A DNA stretch of 16,650 nt from Acholeplasmatales bacterium (GTDB taxonomy: Bacteria > Bacillota_I > Bacilli_A > Izemoplasmatales > Hujiaoplasmataceae), in contig DMTN01000026.1 in the NCBI GenBank assembly GCA_003477305.1, forward strand, positions 12,652 through 29,301. Direction: 5' to 3'. Each line of letters starts with the position of its first letter. Within the stretch, counting starts at the first letter, position 1. Position numbers and translations under genes: made by a program. Positions 1 through 6,675 of the stretch are shown here, in pieces. Below the pieces are notes generated by a model. That model had not been told where the DNA came from, did not search any database, and saw only the letters and a program-made list of their open reading frames with translations.

Positions 1-971
1 TGATGGAGGAACCCGACTTCAACGGCCGCCACATGCTCGGCGTCCTGCCGATGTTCCACGGGTTCGGCCTGTGCATGGGCATCCATGCGATGCTCTGTTT
101 GGGCGGTACCGACACGCTGATGCCGAAATTCAAGGCCGACGAGACGATCGCCCTCATCAAAAAGAACCGCGTCAACTATGTGATCGGCGTGCCGACGCTG
201 TTCGAATCGCTTCTGAATCATCCGAAGTTTGCGGGCAAGCATCTCGTGAACATGCGGCGCGCGTACGTCGGCGGCGATTTCGTCGCCACCAAGCTCAAGG
301 AGGATTTCTCCCGCGTCGCCAAGGAATGGGGATCGACCGCCGAACTCCTCGAAGGCTACGGCCTCACCGAGATGGTCACCGTGCTCGCCGTCAACACGCC
401 TTCCAACAAGCGTCCCGACACCGTCGGCCATCCGCTCCCGGGGATCAACGTGAAGATCCTCGACGTCGCCAACCAGTCCGAGGTTCCGATGGGGGTGTGC
501 GGCGAGATCGCCGTGACCGGCGAAACGATGATGATCGGGTATCTCCACGATCCCGCCGCGACGGCGCAGTCGATCCTCACCTTGAAGACCGGCAAGTATC
601 TTCGCACCGGCGACTACGGTTATCTCGACGGCGACGGCCACATCCATTTCAAGCAGCGCCTGAAACGGATCGTCAAGGTCTCCGGCATGCCGGTGATGCC
701 CTCGGAGATCGAAACGCTCGTGACCGGGATGCCCGCCATCCTCGAAGCCGCCGCGATCGGCGTGCCGGATCCGGAGCGCGGAAACATGATCAAGCTCTTC
801 ATCACGATCAAGCCCGACCACAAGCCGGGTCCGGACGAAGAGGCGATCAGAAAGCTGATCCGCGACCACCTCTCGGTGTATTCGGTCCCGAAATTGATCG
901 TCCGGCTCGAGAAGATGCCGCGCACGGTGGTCGGAAAGATCGATACGAACGCGCTCGCGAAAATGGAATGA
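1..971 (+). CDS. Acyl-CoA ligase, AMP-forming (3' part)
   Basis: C-terminal 322 residues of an ANL-superfamily adenylate-forming enzyme; the 5' end lies outside the window, so the ATG at base 3 is an internal methionine. The family activates a carboxylic acid with ATP to an acyl-adenylate and transfers it to CoA. Seen: EGYGLTEM at visible residues 117-124 (A5 motif), YLRTGDYGYLDGDG at 199-212 with the ribose-binding Asp204, the hinge segment QRLKRIVKVSG at 218-228, and PRTVVGKID at 306-314 with Lys312 in the place of the catalytic lysine of the small domain. The phosphate-binding TSGTTG motif should lie upstream and cannot be checked. The acyl substrate cannot be read from this part; fatty or aromatic acids are both possible. 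It is convergent with a TetR regulator and closed by a palindromic terminator. Confidence 0.88.
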   Translation, partial: MEEPDFNGRHMLGVLPMFHGFGLCMGIHAMLCLGGTDTLMPKFKADETIALIKKNRVNYVIGVPTLFESLLNHPKFAGKHLVNMRRAYVGGDFVATKLKEDFSRVAKEWGSTAELLEGYGLTEMVTVLAVNTPSNKRPDTVGHPLPGINVKILDVANQSEVPMGVCGEIAVTGETMMIGYLHDPAATAQSILTLKTGKYLRTGDYGYLDGDGHIHFKQRLKRIVKVSGMPVMPSEIETLVTGMPAILEAAAIGVPDPERGNMIKLFITIKPDHKPGPDEEAIRKLIRDHLSVYSVPKLIVRLEKMPRTVVGKIDTNALAKME

Positions 972-975
972 AACA

Positions 976-999
976 AAGGGACCGCCGCGGCGGTCCCTT
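976..999 (+). terminator. Palindromic terminator after acyl-CoA ligase gene
   Basis: A perfect 24-base palindrome with arms AAGGGACCGCCG/CGGCGGTCCCTT starts a few bases after the stop codon. The following plus-strand sequence (TTGTCGTT) is only moderately T-rich. On the minus strand the palindrome is followed by TTTGTTTC, so it may act in both directions as a backstop for the tetR transcript. Confidence 0.6.
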
Positions 1000-1013
1000 G
1001 TCGTTCCCAATCG

Positions 1014-1042
1014 AAAACGGGATCCCTCGAGGAGGAATCCCG
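1014..1042 (-). terminator. Rho-independent terminator of the tetR gene
   Basis: On the minus strand, just after the TetR stop codon, CGGGAT pairs with ATCCCG, extended by further G/C pairs around one bulge. It is followed by TTTT (AAAA at 1014-1017 on the plus strand). This is a standard intrinsic terminator for the regulator gene. Confidence 0.7.
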
Positions 1043-1058
1043 TCGTGACTCGATTTGA

Positions 1059-1631
1059 TTAGAACAGGCGGTTGGACAGATCGCGGAAGTAGAAGACGAT
1101 GAGCTGGACGATCATGTCCTGGATCTTCTTGATGTCGTTGACGTTGTCCTTGAAGACGACGAACAGCGCCTGGATGAAGCTGGCGGCGACGACCTTCAGG
1201 AAGTAATCGGAGAAGGCGCCGGGGAAGAACTCCTTGACCTTCGAAACGACGAGACCTTCGAGCTGGGATTTGACCTGCTGGTAGTGCGATCCGTTCGAAT
1301 TGAAGATCATGATGAAGATTTCCCGCGTGTAGGGGCGAAGGACGTTGATCACATAGGTGACGATCTGGGTCGCTTCCTTCTGATTCTCGATGTGCGTGAT
1401 GTGGAGCTTTTTGTCGAATGATTCGAGATCGTCGATGGCGCGCTTCGCGGGCGACAGGACGGCGTTGAACAAGGCCTCCTTGTTCTCGAAATAGCGGTAG
1501 ATGTTGCCGACGGTAATGTTCGCCGAGTCGGCGATCCGACGCATATTCGCGTTCTGATAGCCATGTTCGAAGAATTCGAGGATGGCACCATTAAGGATTG
1601 CCTTTTTGACCGATTCTTTGAGTACCTGCAT
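1059..1631 (-). CDS. TetR/AcrR-family transcriptional regulator
   Basis: A 190-residue one-component repressor-type protein. The N-terminal helix-turn-helix is clear: AILEFFEHGYQNANMRRIA, then SANITVGNIYRYFENKEALF, within about residues 11-55, matching the TetR_N pattern. The rest is a helical ligand/dimerisation domain that does not reveal the effector. Start choice: an in-frame ATG lies six bases upstream (1637), but the ribosome site AAGGAGGT at 1638-1645 leaves only about 1 base before it and a normal 7 bases before the ATG at 1631. It is convergent with the acyl-CoA ligase gene, a pairing often seen with TetR regulators of acyl-CoA metabolism; regulation of that gene is inference. Its promoter is at 1666-1694. 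Confidence 0.92.
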   Translation of the reverse strand: MQVLKESVKKAILNGAILEFFEHGYQNANMRRIADSANITVGNIYRYFENKEALFNAVLSPAKRAIDDLESFDKKLHITHIENQKEATQIVTYVINVLRPYTREIFIMIFNSNGSHYQQVKSQLEGLVVSKVKEFFPGAFSDYFLKVVAASFIQALFVVFKDNVNDIKKIQDMIVQLIVFYFRDLSNRLF

Positions 1632-1637
1632 AAACAT

Positions 1638-1645
1638 ACCTCCTT
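1638..1645 (-). promoter_or_regulatory. Ribosome binding site deciding the tetR start
   Basis: AAGGAGGT on the minus strand. The spacing (about 1 base to the ATG at 1637, 7 bases to the ATG at 1631) favours the inner ATG. Confidence 0.7.
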
Positions 1646-1665
1646 TTAGGTGGGTTCACAACCTC

Positions 1666-1694
1666 ATATTATCACTCGAGAAATGGCTTGTCAA
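1666..1694 (-). promoter_or_regulatory. Sigma-A promoter of tetR
   Basis: Minus strand: TTGACA (1694-1689), 17-base spacer, TAATAT (1671-1666) within TGATAATAT. This is near consensus. Downstream, AGGT...ACCT around 1649-1665 forms a weak 17-base imperfect palindrome that could be an autoregulatory operator, but the symmetry is poor. Confidence 0.75.
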
Positions 1695-1716
1695 CAGTTT
1701 CGACCGCGATTATAAT
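1688..1716 (+). promoter_or_regulatory. Plus-strand promoter overlapping the tetR promoter
   Basis: TTGTCA (1688-1693), 17-base spacer, TATAAT (1711-1716). The -35 hexamer shares five bases with the tetR -35 on the other strand. Transcription would start near 1723, about 310 bases before the next gene. Confidence 0.55.
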
Positions 1717-1978
1717 GAAGAATGCCGCTTTTATTCATTTATTAATGATAAGAGCCCCGAAAACCGCCCGTTTTCGTGAATATGGAAGATGTTCAATATT
1801 TCTTTTTATGACTGTTTTGGAGATTGAAATAACTGTGGTAATATCACCAGTTCATAATCGCCGTTTTTTCGACCCAAGCGATTTTCGGCGGACGCATCAA
1901 GTTCATTTAACTCGGACGGACCGCCAGTGTACGCTGTCCGTTGTGGTTCATCTTTCGTGAATAGATTGGTCGAGCCGA

Positions 1979-2007
1979 TTGACTTAACCATTTTAAAGTA
2001 ATATAAT
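1979..2007 (+). promoter_or_regulatory. Sigma-A promoter of the six-helix protein gene
   Basis: TTGACT (1979-1984), 17-base spacer, perfect TATAAT (2002-2007). The predicted start near 2014 leaves a leader of about 22 bases with GAGGTG at 2025-2030, six bases before the ATG at 2037. Confidence 0.8.
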
Positions 2008-2036
2008 CAAAATAGACTATTGATGAGGTGACGCGA

Positions 2037-3305
2037 ATGAAAAGATTTTTTGCCAACCTGATTTTGCTCCTTTCCGTGATATTGACCGGGGTCGTGCTGA
2101 TTCCGTTCAATAATCTAGTGCAATGGGGTCTGAACTTCCCGATTGTCACCACCTACGAAATTTATATCAAAGGTGGCGTGGCCGGGCTGATGTTTCTCTT
2201 TGCGGTCATCTACCTGATCGTCAGTCTTCACGACGAGAAGAACTATGGCGAAGTCAAGCCGAGCGTTGCGCAAGCGGGCATCCTGCCGCTCTGGCTTTTC
2301 GGCGTCGCAATCCTTGGCTATGCAACGCTCATGCAATACATGTACTGGGCATGGTTCGACCACACCACGACGAACATGATCATCCTCGGCGGCGCGGCTC
2401 TCGGCCTCGTGAACGCGATCGCCCTCGGCCATCTCGTCATCGGCAACTTCCGCAAAGGCGGAATGGTCAAGAAAATCATGCTCTTCCTGTTCGCCCTCGA
2501 ACTCGCCGGCGTCGGGGGGTACAGCGCTTACCTCGTTTACCAAAAATTCGACCCGGCCGCGTATCAGGCGCTCAATACGCTCTATTACGCCGCCGCTCCG
2601 GTTCTGTTCCTCGTGTTCTACATCGTTCATCTGATCATTCAGGCGGCTGGCCGTCGTCGCGAACTCGCCGAAGAAGTTGAAACTTCCGAACCGGCGCCGC
2701 GTCCGGAACGCCAGCCCGAGAAGAACGCACCGGTCGCGCCGGCTCCCGCCCCCGCGCCGAAGCACGGCAAGAAGGATCTTCGCAAAGCCGAACTGCAGCC
2801 GGTCCAGAACAAGACGATCATCGTCGACAAGAACCAGTCGATCACGACCACCGAGCAGAACGTCGATCCGACCACGCTGCTCTTCGATGATGTCGAAGTC
2901 GACCCCGAGTTCAACAAGACGGCAAACCTCGATCGCCAGGTCTCCTCGATCGAATACTACATCGAAAAGCCGAAGATGTTCAAACCGCTGGATCCGACCT
3001 TCGATTCGCTCGTTCAGTACGTCCGCGAGTTGCCGAACGTCGTCACCAAACTCGCCGACGACCGCATCACCTTCTATCTCGACCGCAAGCCGTTCCTGGT
3101 CCTGATGAATTTCGGCAATTACTACCGGATGGCGTTCCGCTCCGAACTGGAGCGCGGCATCCGGATGATCATCAAATATCCGACGATTTCGAAGAACAAG
3201 GGAACCAAGGACAACCTTTGGTTCAAGGCCAACAATTACGGCGATCTTCCAAAGGAAGTCGTCTATGACATCGTGAAGTCGGCCTTCGACATCGTCCACG
3301 CCTGA
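2037..3305 (+). CDS. Six-helix membrane protein with cytosolic C-terminal domain, function unknown
   Basis: 422 residues. Start: ATG at 2037 rather than the in-frame GTG at 2028, because the GTG lies inside the ribosome site GAGGTG. Six hydrophobic segments are visible at about residues 5-24, 46-64, 80-102, 112-136, 146-168 and 182-204. A basic stretch (RRREL) and a Pro/Ala/Glu-rich linker (215-245) lead to a soluble domain of about 140 residues (280-422). Its last part (KPFLVLMNFGNYYRMAFRSE, then NLWFKANNYGDLP and a final helix) loosely resembles the MmcQ/YjbR fold, but I would not assign it. By the positive-inside pattern the soluble domain is probably cytosolic. The gene is a single unit with its own strong promoter and terminator, so the neighbours give no clue to function. 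Confidence 0.85.
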   Translation: MKRFFANLILLLSVILTGVVLIPFNNLVQWGLNFPIVTTYEIYIKGGVAGLMFLFAVIYLIVSLHDEKNYGEVKPSVAQAGILPLWLFGVAILGYATLMQYMYWAWFDHTTTNMIILGGAALGLVNAIALGHLVIGNFRKGGMVKKIMLFLFALELAGVGGYSAYLVYQKFDPAAYQALNTLYYAAAPVLFLVFYIVHLIIQAAGRRRELAEEVETSEPAPRPERQPEKNAPVAPAPAPAPKHGKKDLRKAELQPVQNKTIIVDKNQSITTTEQNVDPTTLLFDDVEVDPEFNKTANLDRQVSSIEYYIEKPKMFKPLDPTFDSLVQYVRELPNVVTKLADDRITFYLDRKPFLVLMNFGNYYRMAFRSELERGIRMIIKYPTISKNKGTKDNLWFKANNYGDLPKEVVYDIVKSAFDIVHA

Positions 3306-3306
3306 G

Positions 3307-3336
3307 AAGCAACTTTTAAAGTTGCTTTTCTTTTTC
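3307..3336 (+). terminator. Rho-independent terminator
   Basis: AAGCAACTTT pairs with AAAGTTGCTT immediately after the stop codon, followed by the T-rich run TTTTCTTTTTC. Confidence 0.9.
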
Positions 3337-3355
3337 TCGGAAAATTGCAACACGG

Positions 3356-3384
3356 TTGATAGAAAACGTTTTCTATGGTAAACT
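3356..3384 (+). promoter_or_regulatory. Promoter of the Fic-fold gene
   Basis: TTGATA (3356-3361), 17-base spacer, TAAACT (3379-3384) preceded by TGG, an extended -10. The spacer and the last two -35 bases contain a perfect palindrome, described separately. Confidence 0.7.
3360..3375. promoter_or_regulatory. Perfect 16-bp palindromic operator inside the fic promoter
   Basis: TAGAAAACGTTTTCTA is a perfect palindrome centred on CG, lying between -35 and -10. The central CG flanked by A and T tracts is the style of LacI/GalR-family operators, and it resembles a catabolite (cre) box (TGWAANCGNTNWCA) except at the outer T/A positions. A protein bound here would block RNA polymerase, so repression is likely. 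The regulator is not identified. Confidence 0.6.
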
Positions 3385-3403
3385 AAAAGACGAGGTGATA
3401 ATC

Positions 3404-4129
3404 ATGAAATCATTGGAGGCGGAAGGCCTCAAACAGCAGTTGCTCGACAAGAAAGCATCTCTGACCCCGGCACTGAGAAAAGCGACATGCGACGAATTCG
3501 ACAAACGTTACATTTTCGAATCGACCAGCTTTGACAACGGCGACTTCAGCTACGAGGACGTGTGCTTCTTGCTCGAGGATCATTCCCGGATTTTTCCGGA
3601 CAAGGACGAAAACGTCCGGAAGGCGATCATCAACAACTACCATGCCGTGCAGATGGTGCACCGGTTCGCCGAAGAACACCAGGAAATCACCGAGACGATC
3701 GTCAAGGACCTGCATCAGGAACTCGTCGACGGGATCATCCCCGGCGGTCTCTACCGGACCCGTGACCTCTTCATTCTCGGTGCCAAGCACGTTCCGCCGA
3801 ATTACCTCAAGATCTACAAAAAGATGGACGATTACTTCGCGGACCTCGCCGACCCGAACCTCACGGGTCTTGCGAAAGCGGCCTACGCCCACCTCGAAAT
3901 CCTCAAAATCTATCCTTTCATGGACGCAAACGGGCGCCTTGCGCGTCTGCTCCTGAACTACCAGCTCGAACTCGAAGGTTTCCTCCCCGTTTCGATCACG
4001 AAGGGCATCCGCAATGAGTACTACGCCAAGGTCGACGAGTACAAAATCAACAAGAACGCCGCGCCTTTCACGGAGTTCCTGGCGGGACTGGAAATCAAGC
4101 GAATCAACGCGTTTCTGGAAAGGGAGTAG
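3404..4129 (+). CDS. Fic-domain protein with Tyr in place of catalytic His
   Basis: 241 residues. Start: ATG at 3404 with GAGGTG six bases upstream; the longer frame from TTG 3356 begins inside the promoter and is rejected. Fic enzymes usually transfer AMP or another phosphate-linked group to protein hydroxyls, using the His of HxFx(D/E)(G/A)N(G/K)RxxR. Here the motif is YPFMDANGRLAR, residues 170-181: the anion-hole and nucleotide-binding residues (D174, N176, G177, R178, R181) are kept, but His is Tyr170 (codon TAT, 3911-3913). Also seen are the substrate-flap region GGLYRTRDLFILGAKHVPP (114-132) and an N-terminal inhibitory-helix-like S40-TSF-D44-N45, where the usual Glu of (S/T)xxxE(G/N) is Asp. 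The layout is that of stand-alone class II Fic proteins. No antitoxin-like partner gene is adjacent. AMP transfer is doubtful; nucleotide binding or other chemistry remains possible. Confidence 0.88.
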   Translation: MKSLEAEGLKQQLLDKKASLTPALRKATCDEFDKRYIFESTSFDNGDFSYEDVCFLLEDHSRIFPDKDENVRKAIINNYHAVQMVHRFAEEHQEITETIVKDLHQELVDGIIPGGLYRTRDLFILGAKHVPPNYLKIYKKMDDYFADLADPNLTGLAKAAYAHLEILKIYPFMDANGRLARLLLNYQLELEGFLPVSITKGIRNEYYAKVDEYKINKNAAPFTEFLAGLEIKRINAFLERE

Positions 4130-4149
4130 CCAACTACTCCCTTTTTTTT
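4122..4149 (+). terminator. Rho-independent terminator overlapping the fic stop codon
   Basis: GGGAGTAG (4122-4129) pairs with CTACTCCC (4134-4141) around a CCAA loop, followed by eight T. The TAG stop codon forms the end of the left arm. Only about 23 bases separate it from lplA, where no separate promoter is obvious, so lplA may depend on read-through or a promoter within the fic gene. Confidence 0.9.
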
Positions 4150-4172
4150 CATGCGATATAAGGAGGCAAATC

Positions 4173-5159
4173 ATGAAATACGTCAATTATCCAACAATCG
4201 AAGTTCGGAATCTCTCGTTTTATCTCGCCACCGAGGAATACCTCGCGCTGCATTATCCCGCCGATGACTATTTTTTCATGTGGCAGGTCGAGCCATCGGT
4301 CATCTTCGGTCGCAATCAGCTGATCGAGAACGAAGTGAACGTGCCGTACTGCACGTCCCACGGCATCAAGATGTACCGCCGCAAATCAGGCGGCGGATGC
4401 GTTTACTCCGACGCCTCAAACATCATGTTCTCCTTCGTCACACCCTCCTTCAACCAGAGTTTCGTGTTCGAAGACTATCTCAACCGGGTCGTCCGGATGC
4501 TGAAGAAACTTGGCCTCGACGCCCATTTTTCCGGTCGGAACGACATCCTGATCGGGGATCTGAAAGTCTCCGGGAACGCCTTCTACCGTGTCCGCGACCG
4601 TTCCGTCGTGCATGGTACGATGCTCTTCGCGACCGACGTCGAAGTCATGGTTCGGGCGATCACGCCGGACAACGAGAAACTCGTCTCGAAGGGGATCGAC
4701 TCGGTCCGCAAGCGCGTCACCAACCTGAAGGACCATCTTGCGATGTCGATCGAGGATTTCAAGGCCTTCGTGAAACGCGAGATGTGCGATGGTTCGCTCA
4801 CGCTTACCGTTGCCGATCTCGCAGGGATCGCGGAGATCGAAAAGAGTTATCTGACCGAGGACTTCATCTACGGCAAGAACCCCAACTACACCATCGTCAA
4901 GAAGGGCTATGTCAATGCCGGAACAATCGAAGTGCGGCTCGAGCTGAAGAACAACGAAGTGATCCGGATGAATCTTCTCGGCGACTACTTCCTGATCGGC
5001 GATCAGGATGAATTTCTGGCGTTGTTCCGCGGTCTCCCGTTCACCCGGGAGGCTTTTGTCGACGCGCTTTCCGCGGTCGATCTCGGCGATTACGTGATGA
5101 AACTCAACACAGTGGATTTTTGCGAAATCTTGTTCGGGCAAAACCGCCCTATGTTATAA
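4173..5159 (+). CDS. lplA: Lipoate--protein ligase
   Basis: 328 residues. Start: ATG at 4173, with AGGAGG at 4161-4166; the longer frame upstream only overlaps the fic gene in another frame. It activates lipoate with ATP to lipoyl-AMP and attaches it to lysines of lipoyl domains such as GcvH. Seen: the substrate-binding loop YRRKSGGGCVYSD (68-80), SGRNDILIGDLKVSGNAF (120-137) with the conserved Lys131, HGTMLF just after, and a C-terminal lipoate-ligase accessory domain (about 240-328), as in full-length LplA. It lies directly upstream of the glycine cleavage genes, whose H-protein is the natural substrate. No lipoate synthase (LipA) or octanoyltransferase is in the window, so lipoate scavenging is possible but not shown. 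Confidence 0.95.
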   Translation: MKYVNYPTIEVRNLSFYLATEEYLALHYPADDYFFMWQVEPSVIFGRNQLIENEVNVPYCTSHGIKMYRRKSGGGCVYSDASNIMFSFVTPSFNQSFVFEDYLNRVVRMLKKLGLDAHFSGRNDILIGDLKVSGNAFYRVRDRSVVHGTMLFATDVEVMVRAITPDNEKLVSKGIDSVRKRVTNLKDHLAMSIEDFKAFVKREMCDGSLTLTVADLAGIAEIEKSYLTEDFIYGKNPNYTIVKKGYVNAGTIEVRLELKNNEVIRMNLLGDYFLIGDQDEFLALFRGLPFTREAFVDALSAVDLGDYVMKLNTVDFCEILFGQNRPML

Positions 5160-5160
5160 T
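5130..5160 (+). promoter_or_regulatory. Promoter of the glycine cleavage genes, overlapping the lplA stop
   Basis: Extended -10 TGTTATAAT, with TATAAT at 5155-5160, contains the lplA TAA stop (5157-5159). The -35 (TTGTTC, 5130-5135, 19-base spacer) is weak. The leader to gcvT would be only about 12 bases, leaving no room for a glycine riboswitch. Confidence 0.5.
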
Positions 5161-5177
5161 GGTCACGAGGTGTTAAC

Positions 5178-6293
5178 ATGGATGAAATCAGGAAGACTTG
5201 TCTTTATGACAAGCACGTCGCTCTCCATGCGAAAATGGAGCCGTTTGCCGGCTGGTTGATGCCGATCGAGTATTCCGGCATCATCGCCGAACACACAGCC
5301 GTCCGCACCAAATCGGGCATGTTCGACGTCTCCCACATGGGCGAGATCAGGGTCAAGGGACCGGATGCGCTTCGTTACATCGATTATGTCACCACCAACG
5401 AAATCGCCAGTAAGCCCGACGGCAAGGTCGTCTACGGCATGATGCTCTATCCAAACGGCACGGTGGTCGACGATCTGTTGACCTACAAGGTTTCCGCGAC
5501 GGAACTCTTCCTCGTCGTGAACGCCTCCAACGTCGCGAAGGACTACGCCTGGCTCGTCGAGCAGACGGAGGGATTCGACGTCGTCGTCAAAAACCTCTCC
5601 GACGAATATGGCGAAGTCGCCGTCCAGGGACCCGCGACCGAAGCGCTCCTCCGCACGATCATGGGCATCGACCTTTCTGATCTCGAAGCCTTCACCTTCA
5701 AACACGTCTGGTGGGACGGGCACGACCTGCTCGTCTCCCGTACCGGCTATACCGGCGAAGACGGTTTTGAAATCTATGCCGATCCCGTCGCCACGAACGT
5801 TGTATGGGACATCCTCGCGGCTTCTACGGAAATCCTGCCCTGCGGCCTCGGCTGCCGCGACACGCTCCGCTTCGAGGCGGCGCTGCCGCTGTACGGCCAT
5901 GAGATCTCCGATGAAATCACCGCGCTTGAAGCCGGCCTCGGCTTCTTCGTGAAGCTCGAGAAGCCGGACTTCATCGGCAAGACTGTCCTCGTCGACCAGA
6001 AGGCCGGCGCCCTCAAGCGCAAGGTCGTCGGCATCGAGCTGACCGAGCGGGCCGTTCCGCGCGCCCATTACGAAGTCTATGCCGGCGAAACGAAGATCGG
6101 CTTCGTCACCACCGGCTATCTTTCCATCTCCGCCGGCAAACCGGTCGCGATGGCGATGCTCGACCTCGCCTATACGCCATTGAACACGCCGATCCAGGTC
6201 CAGATCCGCAACAAGAAGATTCCCGGCTTCGTCCGTGACAAGAAATTCTTCAAAAAAAGCTATAAACCCAAAGGAGATAAGGCAAATGAATAA
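5178..6293 (+). CDS. gcvT: Aminomethyltransferase (glycine cleavage T-protein)
   Basis: 371 residues, the usual length. It takes the aminomethyl group from lipoyl-GcvH, releases ammonia and forms 5,10-methylene-tetrahydrofolate. Seen: MPIEYSGIIAEHTAVRTKSG and MFDVSHMGEI near the N-terminus, NGTVVDDLLTY with the folate-site aspartates D98/D99, the family motif SRTGYTGEDGFEIY, RDTLRFEAALPLYGHE, and ALEAGLGFFVKLEKPDFIGK in the C-terminal part. ATG 5178 is preceded by GAGGTG at 5167-5172. The 3' end overlaps gcvH by 8 bases, implying translational coupling. Confidence 0.97.
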   Translation: MDEIRKTCLYDKHVALHAKMEPFAGWLMPIEYSGIIAEHTAVRTKSGMFDVSHMGEIRVKGPDALRYIDYVTTNEIASKPDGKVVYGMMLYPNGTVVDDLLTYKVSATELFLVVNASNVAKDYAWLVEQTEGFDVVVKNLSDEYGEVAVQGPATEALLRTIMGIDLSDLEAFTFKHVWWDGHDLLVSRTGYTGEDGFEIYADPVATNVVWDILAASTEILPCGLGCRDTLRFEAALPLYGHEISDEITALEAGLGFFVKLEKPDFIGKTVLVDQKAGALKRKVVGIELTERAVPRAHYEVYAGETKIGFVTTGYLSISAGKPVAMAMLDLAYTPLNTPIQVQIRNKKIPGFVRDKKFFKKSYKPKGDKANE

Positions 6294-6663
6294 AGTGCTC
6301 GATGGCATCCTCTACAATCCGACCCATGAATGGGCCCAAATCCACGACGGCGTCGCCACCTTCGGCATCACCGCGTTCGCCGCTTCGCAGCTCGGCACCG
6401 TCGTCTTCGTCGATCTTCCCGCCGTCGGCGCGAAGCTCGTCCAGAACAAGGAATTCGGCGCGGTCGAATCCGTGAAGGCCGCCAGCGACCTCATCGCACC
6501 GCTTTCCGGAACCGTGGTCGAAGTGAACGACGACCTGGTCGGCGATCCCGAAGCGATCAACAAGGACGCCTTCAGCGCCTGGATGATCAAGGTCAAAATG
6601 ACCGCTCCGGCCGAATTGAATGCGCTTTTGACCCCCGACCAGTATCGCGCCGTTTCCAAGTAA
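6286..6663 (+). CDS. gcvH: Glycine cleavage H-protein (lipoyl carrier)
   Basis: 125 residues, typical for GcvH. It shuttles the aminomethyl intermediate between P- and T-proteins on a lipoyl arm. The lipoylated lysine is Lys64 in FGAVESVKAASDLIAPLSG (57-75); NPTHEWAQI (11-19), GITAFAASQLGTVVFVDLP (27-45) and the VVEVNDDLVGDPEAINKD turn are also characteristic. Start: ATG 6286, nine bases after AAGGAG at 6271-6276; the longer frame beginning at 6235 lies inside gcvT. It is expected to be modified by the adjacent LplA. Confidence 0.97.
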   Translation: MNKVLDGILYNPTHEWAQIHDGVATFGITAFAASQLGTVVFVDLPAVGAKLVQNKEFGAVESVKAASDLIAPLSGTVVEVNDDLVGDPEAINKDAFSAWMIKVKMTAPAELNALLTPDQYRAVSK

Positions 6664-6675
6664 GGGAGAACCGAC

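Larger units (their letters stand above)
1632..2036. other. Intergenic region between tetR and the six-helix protein gene
   Basis: About 400 bases with no convincing gene, visibly richer in A and T than the flanking coding DNA. It holds the tetR promoter, an overlapping plus-strand promoter, a distal promoter for the next gene and two small inverted repeats: CGAAAAC/GTTTTCG in the 1757-1777 area and ACGGAC/GTCCGT at 1916-1941. An open frame of about 80-90 codons crosses it, but it has no ribosome site and lacks the GC-rich third positions of the real genes. Confidence 0.7.

Noticed and set aside
1688..1960. Open frame of about 90 codons in the tetR-downstream spacer
   Set aside because: It has no ribosome site, its first codons overlap promoter elements, and third positions are not GC-rich as in the real genes.
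2115..3353. 412-codon minus-strand open frame opposite the membrane protein gene
   Set aside because: It is a mirror frame of a GC-rich gene, with low-complexity Asp/Glu/Val/Arg composition and no ribosome site or family match. The same holds for the other long minus-strand frames opposite fic, lplA, gcvT, gcvP, accC, accD and accA.
3356..3403. Longer N-terminus for the Fic-fold protein from TTG 3356
   Set aside because: It would begin at the -35 hexamer; ATG 3404 has a correctly spaced GAGGTG.
3404..4129. Fic/antitoxin toxin module
   Set aside because: No small partner gene is adjacent; the protein carries its own inhibitory-like helix and lacks the catalytic His.
5100..5177. Glycine riboswitch ahead of gcvT
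   Set aside because: The region is the lplA coding end plus 18 bases; there is no space or motif for an aptamer.
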